Origin: OCS116 sp051531935
Lineage (GTDB): Bacteria; Pseudomonadota; Alphaproteobacteria; Rhizobiales; OSC116
Assembly: GCA_051531935.1 (NCBI GenBank)
Contig: JAOPTR010000018.1
Span: 144,941 to 208,940 of the forward strand
Direction: 5' to 3'
Length of the DNA: 64,000 bases
Position numbers and translations under genes: made by a program. This document shows positions 42,461 through 50,881 of this stretch, piece by piece; position 1 is the stretch's first letter; every line of letters starts with the position of its first letter. The notes beneath the pieces are model-generated. The model saw only the letters and a program-made list of their open reading frames with translations. It made no database searches and was not told the origin of the DNA.

Positions 42461-43441
42461 ATGAATAATGATAGATATTCTCGCCAAATCCAAGTGACTG
42501 GGTTTGGGGACCAAGGCCAGAATGAATTACAAAATTCTAAAATTTTAGTGGTTGGTGCAGGGGGCTTAGGTGCTGCTTGTTTGCCATATCTGGCAGGTGC
42601 AGGTGTTGGGCAAATTAGCATTATCGATGCCGATATTGTAGAGCTATCTAATTTACACCGCCAAGTTTTATATGATGAGCGTGATCTTGGATTGTTTAAA
42701 GCCGAAGTTGCACAAAATAAACTTAGCGCCCAAAATTCTCAAATATCCGTAGAGGCGATGGTTGCAAAATTAGGCGCCCACAATGCTGATGATATGGCAC
42801 AAAATTTTGATCTTGTTGTTGATTGCACGGATAACTACAATGCTAAATATGCCATAAATGATGCTTGCGAAAAAGCAGGAATCCCTATGGTTTCAGCATC
42901 TATCGAAGGCATGTCTGGTTATTTAGGGGTGTTTGGCGGAGGCGATTATTTAAACTATCGGGCTTTGTTTCATGAGCCATCATTAAATGCATTAAATTGT
43001 GCGGATAGTGGCGTTTTAGGTACTGTTGCAGGCATGTTTGGCCTTTTGCAGGCACATGAAGTGGTTAAATATCTTTCGGGCGCTGGTGAAGTGGCCGACA
43101 GAGTTGTTATGTTAGATTTATACGATTTTTCACTTCAGAAAATTGGTCTGCCAAAGCAATATGAATCTCACTTTAAGCCATTTACGATTATCGACCTAAA
43201 AGATATTGGCAATGCGCAGCTTATAGATGTGCGCGAAGTGGATGAATACACGCGCGGCCACCATGATGACGCACTAAGTTGGCCATTGTCAAAAATTGTG
43301 GCAAATGTTAATTGTGATTTGAATAAGAATGAAGATTTTATTTTATACTGCGCAAAAGGCAGCCGTGCCGAAACAGCAGCAATTAGGTTGCAGAGCGCAG
43401 GATTTGAAAATTTGGCACTTTTAAGCACAGGAATTTTGTAA
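42461..43441 (+). CDS. ThiF/MoeB-type E1-like adenylyltransferase fused to a rhodanese domain
   Basis: 326 residues. Residues 1-240 are the ThiF/MoeB/HesA fold: RYSRQIQVTGFGDQGQ, ILVVGAGGLGAACLPYLAGAGVG (ATP loop), DADIVELSNLHRQVLY (Arg finger), VVDCTDNYNAKYAIND and SGVLGTVAGMFGLLQAHEVVK. From about 245 a rhodanese domain follows with QLIDVREVDEY and the active Cys in ILYCAKGSRAET. Such fusions adenylate the C-terminus of a ThiS or MoaD-like carrier and supply sulfur. The usual zinc-binding CxxC pairs of ThiF/MoeB are absent: the place of C-Y-R-C reads N-Y-R-A. No carrier, thi or moe genes are adjacent, so the partner is unknown. Confidence 0.88.
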   Translation: MNNDRYSRQIQVTGFGDQGQNELQNSKILVVGAGGLGAACLPYLAGAGVGQISIIDADIVELSNLHRQVLYDERDLGLFKAEVAQNKLSAQNSQISVEAMVAKLGAHNADDMAQNFDLVVDCTDNYNAKYAINDACEKAGIPMVSASIEGMSGYLGVFGGGDYLNYRALFHEPSLNALNCADSGVLGTVAGMFGLLQAHEVVKYLSGAGEVADRVVMLDLYDFSLQKIGLPKQYESHFKPFTIIDLKDIGNAQLIDVREVDEYTRGHHDDALSWPLSKIVANVNCDLNKNEDFILYCAKGSRAETAAIRLQSAGFENLALLSTGIL

Positions 43442-43550
43442 AATTAACTCAAATGTTCGTTTTCTGCCTATATGTCAAAAAATTCATTGAAATTGTTGTC
43501 ACAATGTGGTTTTACATGCCTAGCTGTTTCGATAGTGACTATCGATATCT

Positions 43551-43627
43551 AGGGGTGTAGCTCAGTTGGCTAGAGCACCGGTCTCCAAAACCGGGTGTCG
43601 GGGGTTCGAATCCCTCCACCCCTGCCA
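43551..43627 (+). tRNA. trnW: tRNA-Trp (anticodon CCA)
   Basis: A full cloverleaf: acceptor AGGGGTG/CACCCCT, D arm GCTC...GAGC, anticodon arm CCGGT-CTCCAAA-ACCGG giving anticodon CCA, TpsiC arm GGGGG-TTCGAAT-CCCTC (one G-T pair), discriminator G and an encoded CCA end at 43625-43627. In many alphaproteobacteria trnW lies directly before secE; here 15 kb of other genes separate them. Confidence 0.97.
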
Positions 43628-44003
43628 GCTATTCAAAAGCTAAGTATTCGATTTTAAATAAAAAATCTCAATAACTGGCAATCCAAAACCATTACAAACT
43701 AGTTACTGTGTGTTTTCGGTACTTTCTCACCATTTTGGTTGACCTTTAGGGCGGCAGAAGAATTTCCCGAACACGGGTGAAACAGATTATATGAGAGTGC
43801 TAACCGTTTGGGTGGTGCTCTTTTTTTGTACCTGATTTTTAAACGTTAAGGTCGCTTTGCGGTATCTGCTTAACTAGCACGTTAATCTAAAGTTTGACGG
43901 AGATAAGATGGAGCTATTGGCATTATTTCTGGGGCTCACAGGAGTTAGGAATGTCATATAGTCTAAGTGACAGAATAATTAAAAATGCTAATATTATTGG
44001 TAA
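43628..44003. other. Gene-free stretch after tRNA-Trp, with a terminator and possible small RNA
   Basis: No convincing gene. Around 43763-43785 a small hairpin is possible (TTTCCCG-AACA-CGGGTGAAA), and 30 bases later comes a terminator-like hairpin with seven T. This may be the tRNA transcript's end or an independent small RNA. No copy of the tRNA 3' end (an attachment-site scar) was seen here. Confidence 0.4.
43794..43827 (+). terminator. Rho-independent terminator downstream of tRNA-Trp
   Basis: AGAGTGCTAACC pairs with GGTGGTGCTCT (several wobble pairs, one mismatch), loop GTTTG, followed by seven T. Confidence 0.6.
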
Positions 44004-44429
44004 TTGCCATCATTTTTACATGAGATTAAATTGCCCGATGATCTAGAAATTGTGAAATATTTACTGACCTGCATGAACTCAAATGAGATGCGCAAATTAT
44101 CGCATGTTATTTCGCCAGATATTGAAATTATCGATCCTATATTCACCAAGACGACATTTGAAGAATATGCCAAACATTTGGGGGGCATGGTTCAGCATGT
44201 GGAATCTCAACTTGTGAATATTGAAAAAGCTGGTGATGTTTATTTGGTGAATATGATTTTTACACTAATAGACAATTCGGATGGGTATCACTCTAAATTT
44301 GATGCTACTTTTCATTTTACTTTCGCCAAGCACATGGTTGTTAGATCCGAATTAGTTAGAACGGCGACAGAAGAAGATTATAAATATCTTTATAAATATG
44401 CGAATTTTTACAGTAAAATCAAAACCTAA
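44004..44429 (+). CDS. NTF2/SnoaL-like small protein of unknown function
   Basis: Up to 141 residues. The pattern of an N-terminal helix (KYLLTCMNSNEMRKLSHVISPDIEIIDPIF), a helix (TFEEYAKHLGGMVQHVE) and then several beta strands (DVYLVNMIFTLID, SKFDATFHFTFAKHMVVRSEL) fits the cone-shaped NTF2/SnoaL fold, often seen in polyketide cyclase-like or ligand-binding proteins. I cannot name a function. The start is uncertain: TTG 44004 has no clear ribosome site, and starts further in (TTG or the ATGs near 44073-44090) are possible. It stands alone and is followed by a good terminator. Confidence 0.55.
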   Translation: MPSFLHEIKLPDDLEIVKYLLTCMNSNEMRKLSHVISPDIEIIDPIFTKTTFEEYAKHLGGMVQHVESQLVNIEKAGDVYLVNMIFTLIDNSDGYHSKFDATFHFTFAKHMVVRSELVRTATEEDYKYLYKYANFYSKIKT

Positions 44430-44456
44430 TATCAACTTGGAAGAGGTGATGTTTTT

Positions 44457-44492
44457 AAACCTACTGCCATGGTGAGGTAGGTTTCTTTAATT
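44457..44492 (+). terminator. Terminator after the NTF2-like gene
   Basis: AAACCTAC pairs with GTAGGTTT over a 12-base loop, followed by a T-rich stretch (CTTTAATTTT), 28 bases after the stop. Confidence 0.65.
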
Positions 44493-44629
44493 TTAGTTAT
44501 TGGAATGAAACCGCGAATATGAACCTAAGATAACGAGGCGTTCAGGATTGGTTAAGTTGATGAAGAGTAAGTTGGTTTTACAAATTGATGCTATAACATC
44601 CATAAAATTTTTGAGGGAAATAAACCAAA

Positions 44630-45031
44630 ATGAATAAACTTTTAAAAACACTCGTAGTTGCTACCATGCTTGCAAGCCCACTTGCTGTATTTGCACAGGG
44701 TGGCAATAACCCGATCGAGGGGATTGATATTATTATTAAAGAAGACCCTAGCCAAGCACCAATTAGACCGATTAGTTTAACTGGTGGCGAGCTTAAAAAG
44801 TATAATTCAATGAAAGCTAGTGGACGCGCTATTTATTTATCTAAATTTGTATCTGAGAGGATGAATAAGATTACTGATGGTGCTAACCCTAAAGACGGAT
44901 GGCAGAAACTTTTGCATAGCTCACTTGCTAGCGAGTGGTGTGCTCCATGTAAAATGGTTGCATTTACGGTTCATGCTGAAACTAAAGAAACGAAATACAA
45001 GATTACATTTAATCCAATAATCAACAAATAA
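44630..45031 (+). CDS. Small secreted protein with GIDIIIK and WCxxC motifs (paralog 1)
   Basis: 133 residues. A Sec signal peptide (MNKLLKTLVVATMLASPLAVFA-Q, cleavage after about residue 22) is followed by GGNNPIEGIDIIIK and a Lys-rich helix. Then comes GWQKLL...WCAPC and a beta-like tail. The neighbouring gene, 28 bases on, encodes a protein of exactly the same length and layout, so the two are tandem duplicates. WCAPC looks like a thioredoxin site, but the protein has no thioredoxin fold around it (it is near the C-terminus and too short). The two Cys probably form a disulfide or bind metal in the periplasm. Family unknown. Confidence 0.75.
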   Translation: MNKLLKTLVVATMLASPLAVFAQGGNNPIEGIDIIIKEDPSQAPIRPISLTGGELKKYNSMKASGRAIYLSKFVSERMNKITDGANPKDGWQKLLHSSLASEWCAPCKMVAFTVHAETKETKYKITFNPIINK

Positions 45032-45059
45032 TAATTTACCGGTTAAAGGACAAAGAAAT

Positions 45060-45461
45060 ATGTTCAAAATATTAAAAGCGTTAGTCGTCACAGCCATGCT
45101 TGCGATACCAGTTACAGCATTTGCTAGTGGCGGTGATACTCCGATCCCTGGAATTGATATAATCATTAAAAGTCTAAGCAATTCAGCTAAACCGCTTTCC
45201 TTTACCGAGTCGGAACTAGCTACTGTAAACAAATTAAAGGGTTTGGAAAAACCTGAAATGATTGCAAAAATAGCTGAACGCAAAGCCAAGATGAGACCTT
45301 TGATTACGGCTCCAAAAGGTGGTTGGTTTACTGTTTTAAAAGATGGCCTCGTTGAAGATTGGTGTGTTGATTGCAATGGTGGTGAGACAGAAATCAAAGC
45401 AATTTCTCAAGACACTGGCAAAGCATTTGTTGTGCTGATTAAAATCAAATCTCATAAATAG
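45060..45461 (+). CDS. Small secreted protein with GIDIIIK and WCxxC motifs (paralog 2)
   Basis: 133 residues. The signal peptide MFKILKALVVTAMLAIPVTAFA-S is followed by GGDTPIPGIDIIIK, a helical stretch (FTESELATVNKLKGLEKPEMIAKIAERKAKM), GGWFTVLKDGLVEDWCVDC and a beta-like tail. It has the same length and motif order as the preceding protein, but the middle has diverged and the Cys pair reads C-V-D-C rather than C-A-P-C. This suggests that the C-x-x-C spacing, not a thioredoxin chemistry, is conserved. AAAGGACAAAG is the ribosome site. A terminator follows. Function unknown. Confidence 0.75.
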   Translation: MFKILKALVVTAMLAIPVTAFASGGDTPIPGIDIIIKSLSNSAKPLSFTESELATVNKLKGLEKPEMIAKIAERKAKMRPLITAPKGGWFTVLKDGLVEDWCVDCNGGETEIKAISQDTGKAFVVLIKIKSHK

Positions 45462-45490
45462 TCATTGTCGATAATATATCACACTAACAG

Positions 45491-45516
45491 AGCCTCGCTA
45501 TTTGCGGGGCTTTATT
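45491..45516 (+). terminator. Terminator of the paralogous secreted-protein pair
   Basis: AGCCTCGC pairs with GCGGGGCT (one wobble), loop TATTT, followed by TTATT. Confidence 0.75.
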
Positions 45517-45704
45517 GTAATGGCTTCGCAAACTAAATGTCAGTAATTTCTAAACCCACCGTTGTTGCGTGGTGTGATTGTAAAATGAGCAGATGATGCG
45601 TTTCTATTTTCGATATTTTTATGATTATTTATTCGATACGAAACTGCTTTTTGTAAATGTGTAAATCCATCTATCCCTGCTAACTAATTTCAATTTTATT
45701 ATTA

Positions 45705-46286
45705 TTATTTGTCTCTTGGAATATCATGTTTATCTAACAATTCGTTTAGTTTTTCTTGCTCGGATTTAGCGTTGAGTTTGAGGTTTGTTAGAAGGGCTGG
45801 CGTTCCAATTGCAAGTCTGAGTATTTTTGGCAGGATATAAATCAATGTGCTTAAAATGGCAATAAACGTTGCTGCACATGAGGCATAGAAATAAGATTCT
45901 AGAATAAAATTATATTGGGCCGAAGAATTTGATTCAAAACTTGAGCTCTGAAACGCTAGCCAAATTAGCAAAGCTATGTAAATAAATGTGTGGCAGATCA
46001 CTAAAAATGTTTGCACGCTATCGGTTAAGGAAAGCGGTAGATAATCTTTGAGTTTATAAGCTTGAGAGCTTTTGTGCGGAAAAATATATCGACCCATGGC
46101 TATTAGCCAAATTATGTAAACCACGATTACCCAGAATGAGTAAGATAGAATTTCTGATGATGAGCCTCTGCCGCCGCCGTAAAATGCAAGCGCCATAAAA
46201 CTTAATAAGCCAAATATGGGCACATAGCTCCACATGATTAGGGATATTGAAATTCTGAGTGAATGAAGCAATATATGTTCTTCCAA
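45705..46286 (-). CDS. Four-helix membrane protein of unknown function
   Basis: 193 residues with four hydrophobic segments (about 14-36, 47-66, 89-112 and 130-155) and a charged, coiled C-terminal tail (LTNLKLNAKSEQEKLNELLDKHDIPRDK). No motif that I recognise; the Gly-rich loop YGGGRGSS after helix 1 is notable. The gene stands between the secreted-protein pair and the LysR gene and is transcribed alone. Base composition is like its neighbours. Confidence 0.55.
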   Translation of the reverse strand: MEEHILLHSLRISISLIMWSYVPIFGLLSFMALAFYGGGRGSSSEILSYSFWVIVVYIIWLIAMGRYIFPHKSSQAYKLKDYLPLSLTDSVQTFLVICHTFIYIALLIWLAFQSSSFESNSSAQYNFILESYFYASCAATFIAILSTLIYILPKILRLAIGTPALLTNLKLNAKSEQEKLNELLDKHDIPRDK

Positions 46287-46325
46287 GACTTAGCGGACAC
46301 GGCTAATCTTTCATTTAGCTGAAAT

Positions 46326-47189
46326 CTAAAGCAGTTGTATTAATTTTGAAATTGTATCATTTTTAAGGTTTTTATTCAATATATAGGCACCATATTGTTT
46401 CTTGATGAGGGCAAACGGAATTTTATCTAACACAATGAAATTATTCATTACATCCTCATTGGCTAAGAATGGTTTGGCAATGAATGTGGCTCCAATTCCT
46501 TGTTTCAGAATGTTGAGTTGTAAATTAATGTCGTTCACTTGCCATGAGCTTTTAAAATAATCGCGTATTTTCTTTTTAGATGGGCGCTCATCGGGGTCGT
46601 CTAAATAGGATGTCAGTAATATTGTTTGTTTTAAAAATTCTAGCGGGTTATGCCGATATATTTTTAGGGCAGGGTTGTTTTTACTTGTAATTAATTGGCT
46701 TTCCTCGGTCGAAAATTTAATGGTGTGCAAGCCTTCCATACCTTTTTGAAAGGGTCCGATGCCTATTTGATATTGCTCACTTTTAACAGCATTGATAATT
46801 TCTCTTGCAGGCATTCTCATGATTTTAAAATCTGCTTCCGGAAATGATTTATGGAAGTCGGCAATGATTTTGGGGCTATAATAATTGGCTGCCATATGAT
46901 CGACCGCCAAAGTGAATGTTTGCAAATGCCCGTGCTTCATTTTGGCAAGTTGGAATGTAAAATCGGCCTCACTCTCTAATATAAAACGTGCATGATTTAG
47001 CAGTTTTTCACCAATAGCGGTTGCTTTCACCGGTGTTGAGCGGTTGAGGAGTTTTTCATCTAATTTGCGTTCTAGGTTGGCGAGCGATTGACTAATGGCC
47101 GATTGGGATAGGCCCAAATACTGTCCTGCATTTTTAAAGCCACCTTGATCAATAATCGCACAGAAAATGCGTAGCTCCTGTATTTCCAT
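46326..47189 (-). CDS. LysR family transcriptional regulator
   Basis: 287 residues from ATG 47189 (MEIQELRIFCAIIDQGGFKNAGQYLGLSQSAISQSLANLERKL), which is the canonical LysR start. The open frame extends 105 codons further upstream into the divergent citrate synthase gene, but that part is not protein-like. An N-terminal helix-turn-helix is followed by a LysR substrate domain. It is divergent from the citrate-synthase-family gene 94 bases away, the usual arrangement of a LysR regulator and its target. The intergenic region holds inverted TATAATTAT-type repeats (47207-47242). Confidence 0.9.
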   Translation of the reverse strand: MEIQELRIFCAIIDQGGFKNAGQYLGLSQSAISQSLANLERKLDEKLLNRSTPVKATAIGEKLLNHARFILESEADFTFQLAKMKHGHLQTFTLAVDHMAANYYSPKIIADFHKSFPEADFKIMRMPAREIINAVKSEQYQIGIGPFQKGMEGLHTIKFSTEESQLITSKNNPALKIYRHNPLEFLKQTILLTSYLDDPDERPSKKKIRDYFKSSWQVNDINLQLNILKQGIGATFIAKPFLANEDVMNNFIVLDKIPFALIKKQYGAYILNKNLKNDTISKLIQLL

Positions 47190-47282
47190 ATTAATACATC
47201 TTATATAATTATCACAAATATTAATTTTACTTATAATTATAAAAACGACATGGTTCAACCAATTTATAATAAAGGATAAACT

Positions 47283-48386
47283 ATGAATGAATTGCCGAAA
47301 ATCTATAAAGGGCTGACTGGAATATATGTCGATACAACTGAGATTTCGAAAGTGGATGGTGAAGCGGGAAGTTTGAGCTATCGGGGGGCGAGTATTGAGG
47401 CACTCTCCAAACGAAATTTTATTGACGTTTGTTATTTGGTTTTGTTTGATAAATACCCAAATGATAAAGAAGCGCAAAAATTCAGTGCATTCTTGATGGA
47501 GCATGCTTATTTAACCAAGCAAGAGGAAGGTATGTTGCGAAGTCTAAAGCGTAATTTACATCCGATGAAGGTGCTACAAGGTATTGTGCCACTATTATCA
47601 TTAGAAACACAAGGCGCCCAAGAATATGAGGGCGAATTGGCCAAAGGCTTAATCGTTGCCGCTAAAGTGCCCGCTATTTTAGCGGCCTATCACCGTATTT
47701 GTATTGATAAACCAGTGGTGGAGCCGAAAGCTGGTTTGTCATTTAACGCAAATTTTTTGCATGGATTCACAGGCAAATTGCCCACCGAGCAGCAAGTCAG
47801 AACATTAGATGTTACGCAAATATTGCAAATGGAGCATGGCTTTAATGCAAGCACATACGCATCCTTGGTGACAGCAAGTACATTGGCGCCTGTCGAATGT
47901 GCAATCTCCACTGGGTTTGGTACTTTATTTGGCAAGCTACATGGCGGGGCGGATGAAGCTGCGCTTGATATGGCAATGAATATTGCCGACGTTGCGGGTG
48001 TAAAAGAATTTGTGACCAATAGTCTTGAAAATAAACAAAAAATCATGGGTATGGGGCATCGTGTTTACAAAGTGATTGACCCTCGGGCAAAAATTTTGAA
48101 GCCAATGGCAAGAGAATTATGCCAAGGCACTCCTTTTGAAAAAACATTTTTGATTTTAAACGCCATCGAACAAGTGATGGGTGAGGAAATGCTCAAGAAA
48201 GGCAAAGACATAAAGGCCAATGTTGAATTTTACAAAGGCCCTGTTTTTTATGCGTTGGGCATTCCCGCAAATTATTTTACGGGTCTATTTGCGATGTCAA
48301 GAGTTTTTGGTTATTTGGCGCATATATTGGCAAGCCGCAAAGACAATAAATTAATTCGCCCCAAAGCTTTTTATGTTGGCAAATAA
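47283..48386 (+). CDS. Citrate synthase / 2-methylcitrate synthase family protein
   Basis: 367 residues, the length of the short (370-380) citrate/2-methylcitrate synthases. Catalytic parts visible are SYRGASIEAL at the N-terminus, LQMEHGFNASTYASLVTAST (first His), the second catalytic site GTLFGKLHGGADEAALDM, GMGHRVYKVIDPRAKIL (His/Arg/Asp) and VEFYKGPVFYALGIPANYFTGLFAMSRVFGYLAHI. It condenses acetyl- or propionyl-CoA with oxaloacetate. With its own LysR regulator and no prp genes, it is probably a secondary, inducible synthase; citrate versus methylcitrate cannot be decided. Confidence 0.9.
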   Translation: MNELPKIYKGLTGIYVDTTEISKVDGEAGSLSYRGASIEALSKRNFIDVCYLVLFDKYPNDKEAQKFSAFLMEHAYLTKQEEGMLRSLKRNLHPMKVLQGIVPLLSLETQGAQEYEGELAKGLIVAAKVPAILAAYHRICIDKPVVEPKAGLSFNANFLHGFTGKLPTEQQVRTLDVTQILQMEHGFNASTYASLVTASTLAPVECAISTGFGTLFGKLHGGADEAALDMAMNIADVAGVKEFVTNSLENKQKIMGMGHRVYKVIDPRAKILKPMARELCQGTPFEKTFLILNAIEQVMGEEMLKKGKDIKANVEFYKGPVFYALGIPANYFTGLFAMSRVFGYLAHILASRKDNKLIRPKAFYVGK

Positions 48387-48404
48387 ACCAAGCGCGGCTT
48401 GTGA

Positions 48405-49574
48405 TTATTCGGAAAGCCGCGTTTTGCTCATTTGAGAAATTGTTACAGCGATTTCTTCGATCAGGTCACTATAATCAATATTATTGGGGTTACCAATTAT
48501 GTGTTTCATTCTGTCCCATTCTTTCATTTGTTTCCACGGATAGAAATTTGTACCAGAACCATGCTTGCCATAAAATAATAGCATTTTGGCGTTTTTATCT
48601 TGGTTCCAAAGCCGTTTGAATTTGTTTAGGTTATTGGGCATGCCTGATGGGTAGCGACTGTCTGACCGTTTATACCAAGGCGCCCAACTGCTTGAAGTGG
48701 TGATTAGGCCATTATCGACTGCAGATTTACGCTGGTTTTTAAGAGGAATGGCTTCTGCATCTGTCCATAAAACAATGATTTTGTTGGCGATAGCTCCTTC
48801 GATACGTGAGGGGGCTTCGGCATCAATTGCAAGTTTAATCGCTTCTAACCCGCTCTCAGGTAAATCGCCACCGCCTGAGGCTCTGATGGGGCTAATAATG
48901 GCGGAAAATTGTTGTTTTTCGGCAGGCAGATGGTAGAATCTACTTTCGAACATTGCGTCTGAATCGACCCAATAATCTTTATATGAAATCACCTTTGTGT
49001 CGATGTTATCTAATTGGATGCCTTTGGTCTGCAGTTGTGTCAAAATGTCATCGGTGAAATTGGTTGCATTGGATTTTACCTTTGCAATGATGCCGCCCAT
49101 ACTGCCTGTCGCATCGAAAATAAGCACAATTTCAAATGTCGTGTCTTTTTTATAAAGAGCGGTTGCAGCGCTTGTGATTTTAAAACTATTAATATTTGCC
49201 AATGCAAGGATGGTGGTTTTCACTTCGTCCAAAGAAGTTACTGACATGCCGCTTTTGGTGAATTTAAACTTAAATGTCGGTAGCTTTTTGTCATAATTTA
49301 TTTTGTATATTTTGCGGAAAATAGCTTTTCGAAAGCGACGTTTTTTGCGCTCGCTATTGTGTTTTATAGGGTCGGGTATGGCGACAACGGCAGCTAAAAT
49401 TGCGGCATCTAAAGCATGCTGCTGTTTACTGGAATGGTTTACTTTAATGGCCCAATCTACCGCGCCGCCGAACAAAACGGCTAAGGGCACAAATAGAACT
49501 GCCATTAGGATTGCAATTTGGCCGCGCTCGTTTTTAATGAATCTGCTTATGAGGTTTAGTGATTTAGGCGGCAT
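48405..49574 (-). CDS. TadG-like protein with von Willebrand A domain
   Basis: 389 residues. The N-terminal TadE/TadG-type segment NERGQIAILMAVLFVPLAVLFGGAVDWAIKV is a single membrane anchor followed by HALDAAILAAV, as in Flp-pilus assembly proteins. Then from about 145 comes a vWA domain with the metal-site motif DATGSMGG and the late VLWTDAEA. The C-terminal third, rich in Trp/Tyr/Lys (WAPWYKRSDSRYPSG), is unusual. Other tad/flp genes are absent, so it is an orphan anchored surface or periplasmic protein. The stop is 18 bases from the convergent citrate-synthase gene. Confidence 0.82.
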   Translation of the reverse strand: MPPKSLNLISRFIKNERGQIAILMAVLFVPLAVLFGGAVDWAIKVNHSSKQQHALDAAILAAVVAIPDPIKHNSERKKRRFRKAIFRKIYKINYDKKLPTFKFKFTKSGMSVTSLDEVKTTILALANINSFKITSAATALYKKDTTFEIVLIFDATGSMGGIIAKVKSNATNFTDDILTQLQTKGIQLDNIDTKVISYKDYWVDSDAMFESRFYHLPAEKQQFSAIISPIRASGGGDLPESGLEAIKLAIDAEAPSRIEGAIANKIIVLWTDAEAIPLKNQRKSAVDNGLITTSSSWAPWYKRSDSRYPSGMPNNLNKFKRLWNQDKNAKMLLFYGKHGSGTNFYPWKQMKEWDRMKHIIGNPNNIDYSDLIEEIAVTISQMSKTRLSE

Positions 49575-49806
49575 TATATTCGTCCAAATTATTTTATATA
49601 ATAAGTTCAGAATATCATTTTCGATGTAATATGAGGATTGAACAATGGTTGCTTGACCTATTGTTAATGAGCAAATTAACCAAATATTTGTACTTTTTGG
49701 GTTTGTTACATTTTTCTTGTGAAGCTGAACTTGGTTTATTAAACCAAAGCTAAGTTAATGACATGGATTAATTGAGAAATTGATTCAAAGCGATCTAGAC
49801 CACCGG

Positions 49807-50712
49807 CTATTTATCAACGCTTTGTCTGGTGATGAGGCGACCGTCTATGGCAATGAGACCAGATAGGATGAGCGCCATACCCAAATAATGCCTTAATTCT
49901 AGCTGTTCATCTAGAAATAATGCACCCAAAATAATAGCGCTTACGGGCACTAACAATGTAACCAAAGCTACATTAACAGCGCCCACTGAGGCGAGCAGCC
50001 TAAAGAATATTAAATATGCAAATGCAGTTGAAGCGACGGCTAGGATAATAACTGAAAAAATGGCATTGTGGCTTGGCAATACCAGAGAAAAAGGCGCTTC
50101 GAATATGAAAATTATGGGCAACATCATAATTGAAGTGCCTGTCAATTGGCCAAAAGCGGTTTGAGTTGGTGTGACACCCATTTTTTTAAACCGCCGCCCA
50201 AAAACACTAGCAAAACCGTATGACAAAGCGGCACCCAAACAAGCAATAATGCCTAGTGTGGCAATGTCATTTTTACCGATTGCAGTGGTGCCGAACAATA
50301 CAACCACACCCATAATGCCAAGAACAACCCCCAATAAGCGATTTATCGTTAGTTTTTCGTCAGTAAGTGCAAAATGCGCGACCAATATTGAAAAAATGGG
50401 TGTGGTGGCATTTATGATAGATGCCAAGCCGCTACTTATTGAAGTTTGCGCCCAGAATAATAGTGAAAACGGAATGAGGTTATTGAGCATGCCCATAATG
50501 AAAAATGCAAGCCATATTGATTTACCGCGAGGAAATTGTTCGGCACTAAAAAGCAAGTATATCAGCAGCGTGAATGCCGCTATGGAAACACGTAAGAACA
50601 CAAGGATTAAAGGGGGTATTTCTTTTACCGAAATAGCCGCGAAGAAAAATGCGCCACCCCAAAGTAGAGATAATAAAACGAGCAATGCCCAGTCTTTAGA
50701 ATTCATTTGCAT
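49807..50712 (-). CDS. EamA-domain DMT superfamily transporter
   Basis: 301 residues, ten membrane helices and two EamA repeats (first about 8-140, second 150-290). The opening ALLVLLSLLWGGAFFFAAISVKEIPPLILVFLRVSIAA is the usual EamA start; SLLFWAQTSISSGLASIINATTPIFSILVAHF and VALVTLLVPVSAIILGALFLDEQLELRHYLGMALILSG are the matched ends of the two repeats. It is probably an exporter of a small metabolite or amino acid. The substrate cannot be read. It is divergent from the M32 peptidase gene. Confidence 0.88.
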   Translation of the reverse strand: MQMNSKDWALLVLLSLLWGGAFFFAAISVKEIPPLILVFLRVSIAAFTLLIYLLFSAEQFPRGKSIWLAFFIMGMLNNLIPFSLLFWAQTSISSGLASIINATTPIFSILVAHFALTDEKLTINRLLGVVLGIMGVVVLFGTTAIGKNDIATLGIIACLGAALSYGFASVFGRRFKKMGVTPTQTAFGQLTGTSIMMLPIIFIFEAPFSLVLPSHNAIFSVIILAVASTAFAYLIFFRLLASVGAVNVALVTLLVPVSAIILGALFLDEQLELRHYLGMALILSGLIAIDGRLITRQSVDK

Positions 50713-50881
50713 AGATAAGCCTTGCTTAAATTACCAAATTTAATTGGCTTAAGCTAACAGCGCCACCCGAATTTGGTGGTATTTCAATATTTATACGAGT
50801 GCTTAGGTAATTAACGGCAAAGTATAACATATTACGGTTGCAAGTGAGAGAGAATGTTTTATCCTAACTTTCATATAAATT

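Noticed and set aside
43551..43627. tRNA-Trp as the border of an integrated genomic island
   Set aside because: No integrase, no mobile-element gene and no duplicate of the tRNA 3' end was seen within the window.
44930..44950. W-C-A-P-C in a secreted protein as a thioredoxin active site
   Set aside because: The protein is too short after the signal peptide, the motif is near the C-terminus, and the paralog has W-C-V-D-C; no thioredoxin fold surrounds it.
47190..47504. Longer LysR start at 47504
   Set aside because: The added 105 residues run antisense through the start of the citrate-synthase gene; the canonical LysR opening begins at 47189.
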